Source of the DNA: Parapristionchus giblindavisi
Taxonomy: Eukaryota; Nematoda; Chromadorea; Rhabditida; Diplogasteridae
NCBI GenBank assembly: GCA_943737045.1
Contig: CALSFV010000004.1
Span: 445,501-509,500 of the forward strand
Length of the DNA stretch: 64,000 nucleotides
Direction of reading: 5' to 3'
This document shows, piece by piece, positions 10,727 to 21,188 of the stretch. Both the position numbers and the translations under genes were made by a program. The notes under the pieces were generated by a model that worked only from the letters and a program-made list of their open reading frames with translations, ran no database searches and had not been told where the DNA came from. Positions within the stretch are counted from its first letter, which is position 1, and each line of letters starts with the position of its first letter.

Positions 10727-12349
10727 TAGTGTTGTTTAGTCGAATGTATTCTGCGAATATTTTCGGTCGAATAAAATTTAGCTTTTTAGTCGAGCGGTCA
10801 TTTTAGTCTCGACTAAAAATGACATTTTATTCGAGACTAAAATTTAGTCGAGAATAAATTTGCATTTATTCGCGAATAAAAGTGTTCAAAATGCGATAAA
10901 ATTAACAATTTCAACAATTTATTGGTGACATCGAAATACTAAACAATTTCCTCGTTGGGATAGTCGATCTCTACATGGGGCATATTGGTTTCTTCCAATT
11001 CTTTCTTCTCTCCTTCATCTCTCTCTTCCGAACTCATCCCTTCACTCCATTCGCTCATCACATCTTCTTCGTAGAACATGGCACTGAACAATGAATAATG
11101 AAAACAGTGTAAATATTAAAATTATTACTTACTTCGGATCCATCTGCATTTTGGCATTGCGCTGTATTTCTATCAAGTCTTGCATTCGTTCAGGTGAGCA
11201 CTACACCTAAGTCTAAAAACAGTATTCAGAATTGTGTTTTATTATGTTTATTTATTATGTTTCTTACCTTGGAATTTCAAGGTACGATATAGCCTTAAGC
11301 TGGTTAGATGCAGAATCAGATGAAGAATACATAGCCTTAACTTTAAAGAACATCAGCATTGATTTCATTACTTTAGATATGGCGAGTCCTAAATTTATCC
11401 AATATCGTTTAAGTTATATAAAGTTTACACACCCGTGTGACACCCTTCGAGAGGCTTACAACCCAGAACGTAGCTTTTCCTTTGAAATTTTGAATCCACG
11501 AATGAGTATATCATCCCAACAAAACTTATCTGATGTTGGTTATTAAAATATTTTTATAAATAGTCACAGCTTGAATACCTTAGAATTTTTAGAAGTCCAT
11601 ACGTCACTACTAATTGACCCTTCTGTATCAGCTACTTCCTGATAAAATTTCATGAATAAAACGACATATTCTACAAAACAAAAAACCTTTAAAATATTTT
11701 CCCTTATTTTCTTAGCACGGTCTGGGATGCATTTGGCAGACATAAGCTGTCTAGAGGGAATGCTGACTCCGGGATCTAAAGGATAGTGTATAACAATGCA
11801 GAACGTTTGATTTTTTTAAAAGAGAAGTAAATTACCAAGAAAGGAGATAAGATTTCGAAAGTATGGCGATGTGAGAATGTTAAAACTCAGCACATTACAG
11901 ACGATTAATGTAGTCATTAACTCAACAAATCCAGCCTGGCGCTCAGAATTAGCAGATCTGACTAGTTTATGCTGCTAAAATAGAGATATTCAGAAATATA
12001 ACGGTTTCAAAAAAACTCACATTTCCATCTGAGTACATGATAACACATTAAAGAAAACATTTAAAAAAACAAACATATTATTGGCTTCATCTATTAGGGA
12101 AAACCCTTCCATTACAAAGAAGAGAAGATGCGGACCACTCAGCACCAAAAACTAATGGAAAATGAATGTCTATTCTCGAATATATTCGAAAATATTATTC
12201 GAGACTAAATGCAAATTTAGTCGCGAATATTAGTCTATTTGACCATTTAGTCGAGACTAAAATGAAAAAAATATTTTCGAATGATTTTTAGTCTCGACTA
12301 AAAATGCAAATTTAGTCGAGACTAAATTTTATTCGATCTAACAACACTA
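10727..12349 (-). mobile_element. hAT transposon with decayed transposase
   Basis: The 1623-base element is flanked by a perfect 8-base target duplication, CTGACCAC (10719-10726 and 12350-12357). Its ends are inverted: TAGTGTTGTTTAG and the complement of ctaacaacacta, followed inward by repeated tagtcgagactaaa-type motifs. The minus strand retains scattered transposase-like segments: EVADTEGSISSDVWTSKNSK (near 11580-11640) resembles the hAT 'TtD.WTS' motif, GVSIPSRQLM (near 11750) the 'PSR.tL' motif, LSFNILTSPYFRNLISFLG lies near 11850, and an acidic tail is near 10945-11085. These are family-level resemblances by eye; the gene is interrupted. Confidence 0.8.
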
Positions 12350-13516
12350 CTGACCACCTTCTCCTAACTAGATTATTGTGTCTGTATCGTTGGAATCCCC
12401 CGGGGATTCACCTTTCATAGTTAATGCATCAAATAGTTACTGTTGTCATATTTATGTATTTCCATGTTGTATCGTAATCGGAGCTAATAAAGTGATCGCC
12501 TTTTAATTATGATAAATGAAAATTATGCAATGAACATGGATTCTTTTTGTACCAGTGACATTTTGGTGTCATATCGATCATTTTTTGCATCAAAAATATG
12601 CACTTCCAAACCCTTACTATGAAACGACCACTTTTTGTCTCGTGTCTAGTCATATCTTCACGGTGAAAAATATGAGATCTGCAAAAACAGTTCGCAGCCA
12701 GCATGATTCGAACCTTCGCGGGCAGAGCCCAATTAATTTCTAGTCAATCTCCTTAACCACAGATCATGGTACAGTCAAGAGAATTTTCTCTTTCACATCT
12801 TTTGAACAGAACATTATGAGGAACCGTTATTCGAGGAGTGATTTAGGAGAACTGTATGTGACTTTCCTCGAATTTTGTCAACGAGCTTATGCACGAAACT
12901 AGACACATGACTATGACGAGACTATGGGGAAAACTCTACTAGGACGTTATGATCCCTATCTAACAAACTTTATCTTTGTTAGACGATAAAATATTCTGAG
13001 AGTGCGAATGATTGGAAACTATGAACCCTGAGGAGTTATTGAAGAGCATCCTTGAGAAAGTCTAAGACCAAAGATCCAGTAGGATAGACAACAACGACTG
13101 ATATAATGCTATTGTTATATAAAAGGCCATGCCTACCTGGGACCCTCGCCTTGCAAGGAATTTACAATAGTGAGACATATCAGGATGTCTTTCATTATCC
13201 CACAGTAAAATTTTGAAAAATCATTTTTTCTCGTTGACAGGGAATTTTCTCATAAACCTTGTCCTGCAGTTGTCCAAGGCGTGATGCAATTGTTATCTCC
13301 TTTGATGTCCTTCACCGTTTCTGTCTTATCATTATGTCACGTACTGTAGTAATAAATATAACACTGACAATGAAATGCGTGTAACAGTGTAATTGTAGAA
13401 CAGAAATAGATCGATTCATATACACATTATTTGATTGAAATTACGTTGATTAATGAATCATTGATAGAAAGTACAGAATATACAACAAAAATTAATTCAT
13501 ATCCACAAATAATATA
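12350..13516. other. Outer right arm of palindrome 1, no intact gene
   Basis: The first 150 bases align inversely with about 5730-5870, which shows the empty state of the hAT insertion. Bases 13010-13200 resemble 14080-14230 and 4900-5050 (cctagtggatagacaac-type motif). Bases 13360-13516 are SGYGD 3' flank. No gene is supported apart from the tRNA remnant listed separately. Confidence 0.5.
12693..12760 (-). pseudogene. Truncated tRNA-Ser remnant
   Basis: The sequence matches the serine tRNA from its 3' end through the anticodon arm and part of the D arm. It then stops before the 5' acceptor strand. Several stem bases are changed (gcagccagcatgattcg), so it cannot fold. Confidence 0.85.
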
Positions 13517-13567
13517 TTAGTTAAGAAGCTCCAAAACAGGGTCCAGATCTCTCGGAGACGGGCACTG
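13517..13567 (-). pseudogene. SGYGD last-exon fragment
   Basis: A minus-strand remnant of the final exon matches the end of the copy at 14837 (agatctggaccctgttttgg, cttcttaactaa), with an internal deletion in the RRRRS region and an A-run directly upstream. It preserves the original ctTTAActaatat junction, the uninterrupted state of the TTAA insertion site. Confidence 0.75.
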
Positions 13568-13806
13568 AAAAAAAAAAAACATAAAATGTGTACTTAAAAT
13601 ATCATGCTTTAAAAGTTCCACTCTCAAAGTACTTTCAAAGTACGCTGCCACGAGGCTATCAAAAGAAAAATGTCGAGGCTTCTAAACAAGACTGTATTTG
13701 AAAACACAAAAACTCATTGTATTTTTTTGTATTGTAGAAATATTATCCAAGCGATGTTCCAACATCGAAATAGGATTTGTTAAACTGGCGAATTTACAAA
13801 AATATT

Positions 13807-13888
13807 CGCAGCGAGCAGGATTCGAACCTACGCGGGCAGAGCCCAATTGATTTCTAGTCAATCTCCTTAACCACTCGGACATCGCTGC
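13807..13888 (-). tRNA. tRNA-Ser (AGA)
   Basis: Intact 82-base serine tRNA with anticodon AGA. Its 5' flank (13889-14050) matches the inverse of 5050-5221, which makes it the palindrome partner of the tRNA at 5222; here the D-stem base is the normal C. Confidence 0.95.
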
Positions 13889-14340
13889 ACATGACCTTTG
13901 TCGAAGTTCACCCTCTAACTTCGAGCTGTCATTAAATCGAACTTTTCCTTTATCCGCATGCCAATCAATTCCAAATAATGTCAAAAGTGAAAGCTTTATC
14001 AACAATGTACAGTAAACAAGAGAGTGTCATCGTGAGACAATTATTGATAACGACTTCATGTTATTAGAGTTACAATGATCGTAAACTCTGAACCTTGAAG
14101 AGTCAATGTAGATCGTTCATGAGAACGACCAGAAATCAACTAGGCTGGACAACAACGACTGATATTATGCTATGTCGTAAGAAAAGGCCATGATGACAAG
14201 GGACCCACCCCTTACAAGGAATGTGCAATGGTGGGGCCAATCACAAAGGATACACGGATAAATAGAATCTACGAACTACTCGCATGGGGGTCGGACAAGG
14301 CGAGAAAGGAAGGTTTCGAACCGGCGACGTTTTAAAAAAT

Positions 14341-14487
14341 CAGTGGCCGTATGCATGCACCGTTTTCCTGGAAAATGTGACGTCATTAGCGTAGTCGGAG
14401 GATTTTTGAAAAACGCCTCCGCCTACGCTAATGACGTCACATTTTCCCGGAAAACGGTTTTCCCGTTGTTCATGCATACGGCCACAG
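14341..14487. mobile_element. Palindromic MITE (GTGGCCGTATGCATG ends)
   Basis: Near-perfect hairpin: gtggccgtatgcatg and catgcatacggccac at the ends, tgacgtcattagcgtag repeated inverted inside, and a short loop. A sister copy lies at 48196-48338. Confidence 0.8.
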
Positions 14488-14836
14488 AGCATAATTACTC
14501 CACGGTACAATTCCGGAAAATCATTATCTTCTCCTTGACCAAGAAATTGAATTTTCTAATACATCGTGTTCCGTAGCTGTAAACGGCGGGAAGACAAATG
14601 GTATCTCCTTTGATTTCCTTCACCATTTGTGTCTGATCACTATGTACTGTAGTCGTGATAATATGTAAATATTAGACTGTTAATGAAATGCGTGTAAAAG
14701 TTTAACTGTAGAACAGTAATAAATCGATTCATACATACATTATTTGAATGAAATTCAATAGATAAATGAAGCAATGTACATTGCTAGAAAGTGCAGAATA
14801 TACAACAAAAATTATTTCATATCCACAAATAATATA
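14488..14836. other. 3' flank of SGYGD copy 4, no gene
   Basis: Bases 14640-14836 are the shared SGYGD 3' flank also seen at 13360-13516 and, inverted and displaced, at 4326-4470. Nothing else is recognisable. Confidence 0.5.
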
Positions 14837-15857
14837 TTAGTTGAGAAGCTCCAAAACCGGATCCAGATCTCTCGGAGATCTTCGACGACGGGCAGGCTCC
14901 GCTGGAGCTGCGTCTTCTGCGGGTGCTGCATCTGCTGCAGGAGCTTCAGGCGCTGCAGCAGGTCCACTGATCGCTACGGCGTTCTGTAAGTATCATTATA
15001 ATTTTAGCTAATAAAGCAAAGTTTAATGCAAATAGCAACTTACAGCGGTGGCTTGAGCATTAGGACCATTGGCGTTTGCGTAGGCTCCAGCGGTGGCTGA
15101 CTGAATAAGTATTATATAATTTTGGTACTCAATATTACGAATATTAGTCTAAATTGTTATATATTTCTTATGCTGTACCTGTCTCTTCTTCCTGGCGGCA
15201 GCTTCCTCTGCAGCCGGAGCTGTGTCTTCTGCTGGTGCAGCAGGAGCTTCAGGCGCTGCGGCCGGGCCACTGATCGCTACGGCATTCTGAATAATTATCT
15301 ATTATTAATCAATAATTAATATCAAGAAAGAATTGAATAGAAAGATACAATTTTTCTGATGTTTAAAAAAATCTCAACAACTTACGGCGGTAGCTTGAGC
15401 ATTAGGACCAGCGGCGGTAGCGTAAGCTCCAGCTGTCGCGGACTGAAACAATCCATGTTTTAGCAGTCAGAAATATTTCTAATATATTCTTATATTTCAT
15501 ACCTGTCTCTTCTTTCTTCCAAGTCCAGCAGTTCCAAGAAGATTCAAACCTCCTCCAACTCTTCCACCCGCCCCATACACACCTTCTTTCACTTTTCCAC
15601 CGTAGACATCACCGTATCCATTGCCTGGAAATAAGAATACCGTAATAAAACAATATCAAAATGTATATACTTTTTGAAATGCCATCAAGTAATATCTAAC
15701 GTTTTATGCAATAAACTCTTAATTTTAAGAAGAAACAGTATGCACCTTGTAAACCTATGTTTCCATTTATGCTGGTGGGGAAGGGGGCAGCTGCTTCCTC
15801 TTGGGCCAATATATTAGCAATGAAAACAGTTGAGAAGAGAAGGAATGAGTAGATCAT
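14837..15857 (-). CDS. SGYGD-family secreted precursor, copy 4 (6 exons)
   Basis: Minus-strand exons 15857-15746, 15624-15503, 15442-15386, 15286-15179, 15100-15044 and 14983-14837 join to 200 residues. It has the expanded layout of copy 1: Gly-rich block with RKKRQ, Ala-rich block with a second RKKRQ, a further Ala-rich block, then RRRRSPRDLDPVLELLN and TAA. The fourth exon is 27 bases longer than in copy 1. Differences include GNGYGD for GSGYGD and AYATAAG for AYANAAG. With an intact TATA box, all splice sites and its own stop, it is the best functional representative of the long form. Confidence 0.85.
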
Positions 15858-15911
15858 GATTGATGAAAGAAGAGAGGGTGAGTGGATGGTTGGTAAAGGA
15901 GTTGACCATGG

Positions 15912-15918
15912 TTATATA
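15912..15918 (-). promoter_or_regulatory. TATA box of SGYGD copy 4
   Basis: TATATAA on the minus strand, 55 bases before the ATG at 15857. The corresponding region of copy 1 is replaced by unrelated sequence. Confidence 0.7.
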
Positions 15919-16134
15919 GTAGAGTAGGCGATAGTAAGGGATAAAGATTTGTTCCCTAGAACAATGATCCGATATTTCTATAAAAAATACTGTGGATAAG
16001 CCGGATAGAATTATATGTGCACTTTAAAATATCATGCTTTTAAAGTTCTATTTTCAAAGTTCTTTCAAAGTACGCAGCCACGACGGATATCGAAAGAAAA
16101 ATTTCCAAAAAATAAAAGATGTAGCAAAAATATT

Positions 16135-16216
16135 CGCAGCGAGCAGGATTCGAAACTACGTGGGCAGAGCCCAATTGATTTCTAGTCAATCTCCTTAACC
16201 ACTCGGACATCGCTGC
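16135..16216 (-). pseudogene. tRNA-Ser (AGA) with damaged T-arm
   Basis: Overall an 82-base serine tRNA, but box B reads GTTTCGAATCC instead of GGTTCGAATCC and the variable-arm side reads cccacgtag instead of cccgcgtag. The first change removes a closing T-stem pair and a base that polymerase III factors depend on. A MITE is inserted directly beside its 5' end. Probably inactive. Confidence 0.75.
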
Positions 16217-16617
16217 ACACTGAGCTGAAAGATGCTTAGCAAATGCGTTGCTTACGCATTTGCTTAGCGACACGATCGCTTATAGTTAAGCAAAACGTAT
16301 GCTTAGAAGAGAGATGCTTATATTTAAGCATAGCGTATGCTTAAATTGAAAGAGGCGGGCGTTCGCCTCCCGGAATAGACTTTGAGTTATACTAGTCACA
16401 GTTACAAGGTTTGTTGGCGCAGTGCTAAGCGTCTTCACCAGCTATCGGTAGGTCGGTGGTTCGGTCCCCCATTCTATCGCAATCTTTTGCCGAGTTGTTT
16501 CTTTCATCTAAGCAACCCGTTAAGCATTTGCCCATGCTTATATGTAAGCATATCGCCATCTTATCCGACTGAGGTAGCAAATCGTATGCCTACTATTAAG
16601 TATCTTTCAGCTGAGTG
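16217..16617. mobile_element. Palindromic MITE inserted beside a tRNA
   Basis: The ends are inverted (cactgagctgaaagatgctta and taagtatctttcagctgagtg). The paralogous site at 13881-13898 reads atcgctgcacatgac without interruption, while here gctgca and tgcacatgac flank the element. That gives an empty site and a short TGCA/GCA duplication. Inside, 16408-16480 has a tRNA-like box A (ttggcgcagtgctaagcg) and box B (ggttcggtcc). Confidence 0.75.
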
Positions 16618-17736
16618 CACATGACTTCTGCCAGTTTATCCTCCCTCTATCTTCGAGCTGTCATTAAAGGGAGAGAAACCTCTCTCACAAGGGAAGTGTA
16701 AGAAATATCTTTTAGACCTATTGACGAGAGTATTTTTCCTCGATAGCTATAGGCAATATAAGGTCGGAACCAAAAAATCAGCACCTGGCATTCACTTTCC
16801 GATTTTATATAAATAATTATATTTTGTACATTCGAACGCGCTGTTTACAGGCCGTATAGGCAATGAGCTACGACTCCCCTGATAGAGCCCTTGAAAGATA
16901 TAGGGTGATGTAAACAATAAATTTTGGCAAACTTGTGCTTTTTGCAGGTGTGTGACAACGGCAAACGATTGACAACTTTATCGGAGAACCTTGTTGTCAG
17001 ACTTCAAAAAGTAAAACGATTGTAGTCAAAAATATGAAATAAATAAATGTGGCAACAGATAGTGACTATTTTGTAGGCAGACAAGAAAACTGAGGATGAT
17101 ACATGTCAGAACACGTTAGTTCAGCCTCTGTAATAGCGAGGCAACAATGAATGGCTAATCACGTTTTCCAACTTATAAAGAGGGCGAGGCGGATGCCAGG
17201 CGGGTTTGGTGGGCTGCATTAGAGAGGGTGTGCGTGCGAGATGGCATCAAATGATTCTCTCTGTCACACTCTCCGCCGCGTCACCAAACCCGTCTGAGGT
17301 GCGCCGCTTTGACTAATGAACTATCGTCTCATTATTATGAGGATGCGAAAATGCACCAAACAGAGCACCACAGTGATGTCAAAATGGAATGACCAGAGAA
17401 ATGTGCTTCTTTCTATTCAGACAACAAAAAATATTCGTTTTGATGTCAATGAGAAGGCAAGAATCGATTGACATCAAAAAGAAGATTTTTTGTTGTCTGA
17501 CTAGAAAGAAGCACATTTCTCTGGTCATGACTTGTATCATCCTCATTTTTCTTGTCTGTCAACAGTTCATTCATTAATTGCAACCACTAATATTTATTAG
17601 ACACATTGACAACAATCTGTATTAAATTTCATGTCTGACTGCAATTGGGTGCGATAAAGTTGTCAATCCTTGTCACGCACCTGCAAAAAGCACAAGTTTG
17701 CCACAATTTATTGTTTACATCACCCTATATGGGAAG

Positions 17737-17806
17737 ACATGGCGGAGTGGTGTAGTGGTAGTGTGTTCCCTTCTTGATCACTATGTTTGTGGTTCGTATA
17801 AACCCA
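17737..17806 (+). ncRNA. tRNA-like (SINE-type) sequence
   Basis: It has a box A-like tggtgtagtggtagtgtg and a box B-like ggttcgtataaacc at tRNA spacing, but no paired acceptor stem. It is the plus-strand relative of the three 54-base units at 18317-18478. It is best read as a tRNA-derived repeat, not a working tRNA. Confidence 0.4.
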
Positions 17807-18316
17807 TGGACATTTTTCTTATGCTAATTTTTAAACGTTTCGGACTTAATTTGATCAGAAAAAAATTAAAATCTTTTTCATTAATCAGTGTGATAGCTGT
17901 TGAACTTGAATTGTATCATTTAGGAATGCAAAAAATGAAGCAACATTTCGTTTACTAGCATAGTGATCATTTAATTTTGGGAGAGTTCATCTGTACCAAG
18001 CGGCTACGGAAGAATAACATTTTGATACCTTGTGCATACAATGTTTGGCGAAACTTTCTAAACTACTCTTCCTTTACACGGGGACGATTAATCAGTGTGA
18101 TTATTTTTGATTCGCTCCAAATGTGATTGAATAGCCGATTACAATACGGCAATGTTATGGCAACAGGTTTGTTTAGAAAATATAAATGATAAAATTCAAG
18201 TTCAACAGCTACATAAAAACTGTGAAAAAGATTTTAATTTTTTTTCTGATCAAAATTACAAGTCCGAAACGTTTAAAAATTAGCAAAAGAAAAATTTCCA
18301 TAGGTGTATTCGAACC

Positions 18317-18478
18317 ACCGACATATTGATCAAGAGGGGGAACACACTACCACTGCACCATGCTGCCACGACCGACATAGTGATCAAGAGGGGGAACACA
18401 CTACTACTGCACCATGCTGCCACGACCGACATAGTGATCAAGAGGGGGAACACACTACCACTGCACCATGCTGCCATG
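18317..18478 (-). repeat. Three tandem 54-base tRNA-derived units
   Basis: Units start at 18317, 18371 and 18425 and are nearly the same (accgacatagtgatcaag, gggggaacacactaccactg, caccatgctgcc). On the minus strand each carries a box A-like tggtgcagtggtagtgtg. The first unit also retains a box B-like ggttcgaatacac beyond its edge. The period of 54 is shorter than a tRNA, so the tandem unit excludes the T-arm. Confidence 0.7.
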
Positions 18479-18539
18479 TTTTCCCTTATATTTCAAGGGC
18501 TCTATCAGGGGAGTATTATTTCATCGCCTATACGGTATT

Positions 18540-18624
18540 TCTTTCACTTCCCTTGTCAATGGTCTCTTCGACTCGCAATGCAATCTCGTTGTTAGAGAAC
18601 AGCGAAATAGTGTGCACAATGTAA
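18540..18624. mobile_element. Left half of a split GGGACC-type MITE
   Basis: It matches the first two thirds of the MITEs at 4784 and 60097 (tcaatggtctcttcgac, agaacagcgaaatagtgtg) and stops at caatgtaa, where a hAT-type end begins. The missing remainder starts at 22018 with caatgaag. Confidence 0.65.
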
Positions 18625-18772
18625 CAGGGCTGTGCATTTTCCGTTTTCCTATTTTCCAATTTTCCGAATTTTCCGAGAAAAATCGGAAAATTTTCCGATT
18701 CTTTAAAATTTTCCGTATTTTAAAGAAAAATAGAAGAAAGTCGATTTTTCGATGATTACGGTGCTTGGGAAA
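18625..18772. mobile_element. hAT-type left end (CAGGGCTGTGC)
   Basis: Starts cagggctgtgcattttccg and continues as low-complexity ttttccgaatttccg sequence. A second, similar left end lies at 21645 and a matching right end (gcacggccctg) at 22017. The 8 bases before this end (CAATGTAA) and after 22017 (CAATGAAG) agree at 6 of 8 positions. Confidence 0.55.
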
Positions 18773-18882
18773 AAACACAGCACATTAGACCTGTGAAGTG
18801 TTATATATAACACTTTTTTCGGTGTTAAAACAGCACAAAAGTGTTAAATATAGCACTTCACAGGTCTAATGTGCTGTGTTTT
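18773..18882. mobile_element. Short palindromic MITE
   Basis: A hairpin of about 110 bases: acacagcacattagacctgt, gaagtgttatat and their inverse. It directly abuts the truncated hAT-type sequence. Confidence 0.7.
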
Positions 18883-19647
18883 GTTTCTGTGTGGGCATTT
18901 AAATTGAACGATGAAAGATCACTCAGGAATAGTCATCGTAGTCATCGACCAAATTAGAACAGAAATGTCATAAAAATCATCCTGTGAAATTTGCATCCAT
19001 ATTGAAAATCTGAATTTTGTATTCTCCCTGTGCTGAATCTCTGAATTACCTTGAAATATTGCTGACGAACTCAACTTTGCAAAATATATCGTCAAACTTC
19101 TTTTTGGCTGCTAAAGCCACGGTCTTTGATTCTTAGTGGCTGGCCACAGTTACATGATTCTTCCTTTGTTTGGTTGGTGATATTGTTCTTTGTTGAGCAC
19201 CGTGCTAACTTAATCTCTGTGTTCACTTTTTTCGGTTTACTTTCAATAAATCGATGAATCGTGGGCCATGCAAGAGCAGACGAAATAGAATTAAAGACAC
19301 ACCGCAAGCTAATTTTACTCTCCTCATTGGCAGTACTCTCTCGTAGACAAAGAAAGCGAGAGAGTATGGCCAGAGTGGAAAGTTTCAAATTAGCTTGGGG
19401 TCTCGCTTTAACAAAGCATTTATATTAGATTGAATCAGACAACAATATTCAAAATTGCGCATATAGATAGATATGCAAACCTTACCATATAATTCCACGT
19501 TCTTTCTGTTATATATTTCTAATCGTCTCCTCCACCTCCAATTGTGAAAGCATTTTAATTTTTATATGGCCTGACAACATCGACAACTACCTTCTCTCCA
19601 CGTCGATCACCCACCGTACGCTTTTAATCTTTTATTTTATAAAAATA
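18883..19647. other. Intergenic, no supported gene
   Basis: A reading frame at 19092-19388 on the minus strand has no splice or promoter support. Bases 19300-19400 share the motif gagtatggccagag with the intron at about 58915-58935, so a dispersed repeat is present. Confidence 0.4.
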
Positions 19648-20474
19648 ATGAGACGTGTAAATTGTGGACCTGGTTAATGTTGTGCAATTAATTTAATTTT
19701 AAAAATTAAGTTGATCGACAACAGGATAAATAGGAAGCGGGTCAACAATCGAAAATATATTAATAATCACAAGATAAAGAAGTCGAAGGCTGCTCCCGAC
19801 GCTTTTCTCGATCAAAATTGCACTGTGGTAACTTCGTTTTTCCCATCATATATAATTTATTTAAAATTGATTTAGATTAATATCGATCCAGTGGATTTCA
19901 AATGTGATAATGTTCCTAATAATGATATGAATTCTATTTTGAAGAGAAGATTCCCTGGCCACGATGCCGAAATCAATAGTGCCGTCATAAAAGAAACGTC
20001 GGTATGTTAGAAGTATTCAAAATAATAAAAGAATAAATTTATTAATTGCAGAAAACGTTCACATATGGAGAAATCAAGAAACTTGCCGAGGAATTTATCA
20101 GACATGGTGGAATACTCTTCATCAGGAATATCGGTGATATCGGTGTATCGATGAACGATCTTAAACCGTTCAACGATATACATCTGATACAGTCAGCACA
20201 TAAGGGTGAGAGACTCTTTTGTAAATTTCGGTAATCATCAATTAATATCATAGATAAAAGAGGAGCTCGTCAGAAATTATTGAAGAATGCCATATTGGGG
20301 CGAGCTGCTGTATTTGAAGAACTGAGAAAGAACAGCAAGGATGAGAAGATCGATTCAGTTGATAGAAGAAGATCCAATGTTCTACTATCAGAAGTTTTTC
20401 GATCTGTTGGAATGAAAGTAAAAAATGAATCCTTCTTTGTACTCAACATAACGAACCATAACGATACCGACTAG
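19648..20474 (+). CDS. Orphan basic/acidic protein, 208 residues
   Basis: Exons 19648-19656, 19711-19827, 19876-20001, 20052-20205 and 20254-20474 join without a frame break. The product starts MRRLIDNRINRKRVNNRKY, a strongly basic region of about 30 residues. It continues through FTYGEIKKLAEEFIRHGG, ILFIRNIGDIGVSMNDLK and LLKNAILGRAAVFEELRK, and ends VLNITNHNDTD. There is no signal peptide or membrane segment. I do not recognise the family. The nine-base first exon is the weakest part of the model. Sequence from 20293 on belongs to the inverted duplication whose other copy is at 1-900. The gene lies between hAT-type ends at 18625 and 22017. Confidence 0.6.
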
Positions 20475-21188
20475 GAATCCCAAACCGAATCCGATTCCCA
20501 TGATGCACAATTATATTTATATATTTATATTTTATCTACATGCACACGCATGCAACGACACATGAAAATTATATGAACAAAAATAAATAGGTGATGATAT
20601 TGACTTCGCTATCTAGAAGAAAGAAATAAATGAAAGGTGACTCGGGGCGGGGTTGGGGAATGGGGGGGAGGGGTGAAAAGGATCTCCATACTTGATCAGT
20701 GGTCCCACTCGTAGATTATCTTGGTTGCACATGGAGCGTGAGCAAGGAGCAGTGGACGAAGCTGCATGGAATGAACAGTGGATGAGGCTGCATGGAACCG
20801 TGAGGATTCGGTTATTGTAGATAGTTGAGATGACCAAGACCAAAGATCAGAATGGAGATAAGCAACAAGGTGGAATGGATAGGTGCTAAAGGAAGAGCAA
20901 ATATACAAAACTTTACACAGAAATGAGATCACTTAATACATTCGAATGTAACAATAGAGATCTGAATTGTCTATGGGAAGAACTAGAAATAATGTGAGGG
21001 GGTAACTTCTTGAAAAATCTACTGGTTCTTAAAGCGAAAGAATGATAACGACAAGAAACACGGGTAAATTCTATATGAATGGCAAAAGTATTGACTCGAG
21101 ATCTAACCGGTCTAAATGAATACATAGAGGACATGGCTATATTAACTTCCCCTGTCATGATCTGTCTCGCTAGGACAAGATCGTTTAG
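20293..21188. repeat. Right copy of the 0.9 kb inverted duplication
   Basis: Reverse-complement partner of 1-900, beginning at tattggggcgag inside the last exon of the orphan gene and ending at tcgtttag. Here the gene continues 5' of the boundary, so this is more likely the source and 1-900 the derived copy. Confidence 0.9.

Larger units (their letters stand above)
16850..18540. mobile_element. Foldback element with nested foldback and tRNA-like units
   Basis: The outer ends are inverted: gccgtataggcaatgagcta at 16850 and atttcatcgcctatacggta near 18535, with actcccctgatagagccc and gggctctatcaggggagt just inside. A second inverted pair (16898 and about 17735) brackets hairpins at 17380-17530. 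tRNA-like segments lie at 17737-17806 and 18317-18478. No long coding sequence is seen. Confidence 0.65.

Noticed and set aside
18317..18478. Regular repeats resembling a CRISPR array
   Set aside because: The units are directly tandem with no unique spacers, derive from a tRNA-like sequence, and the genome is eukaryotic.
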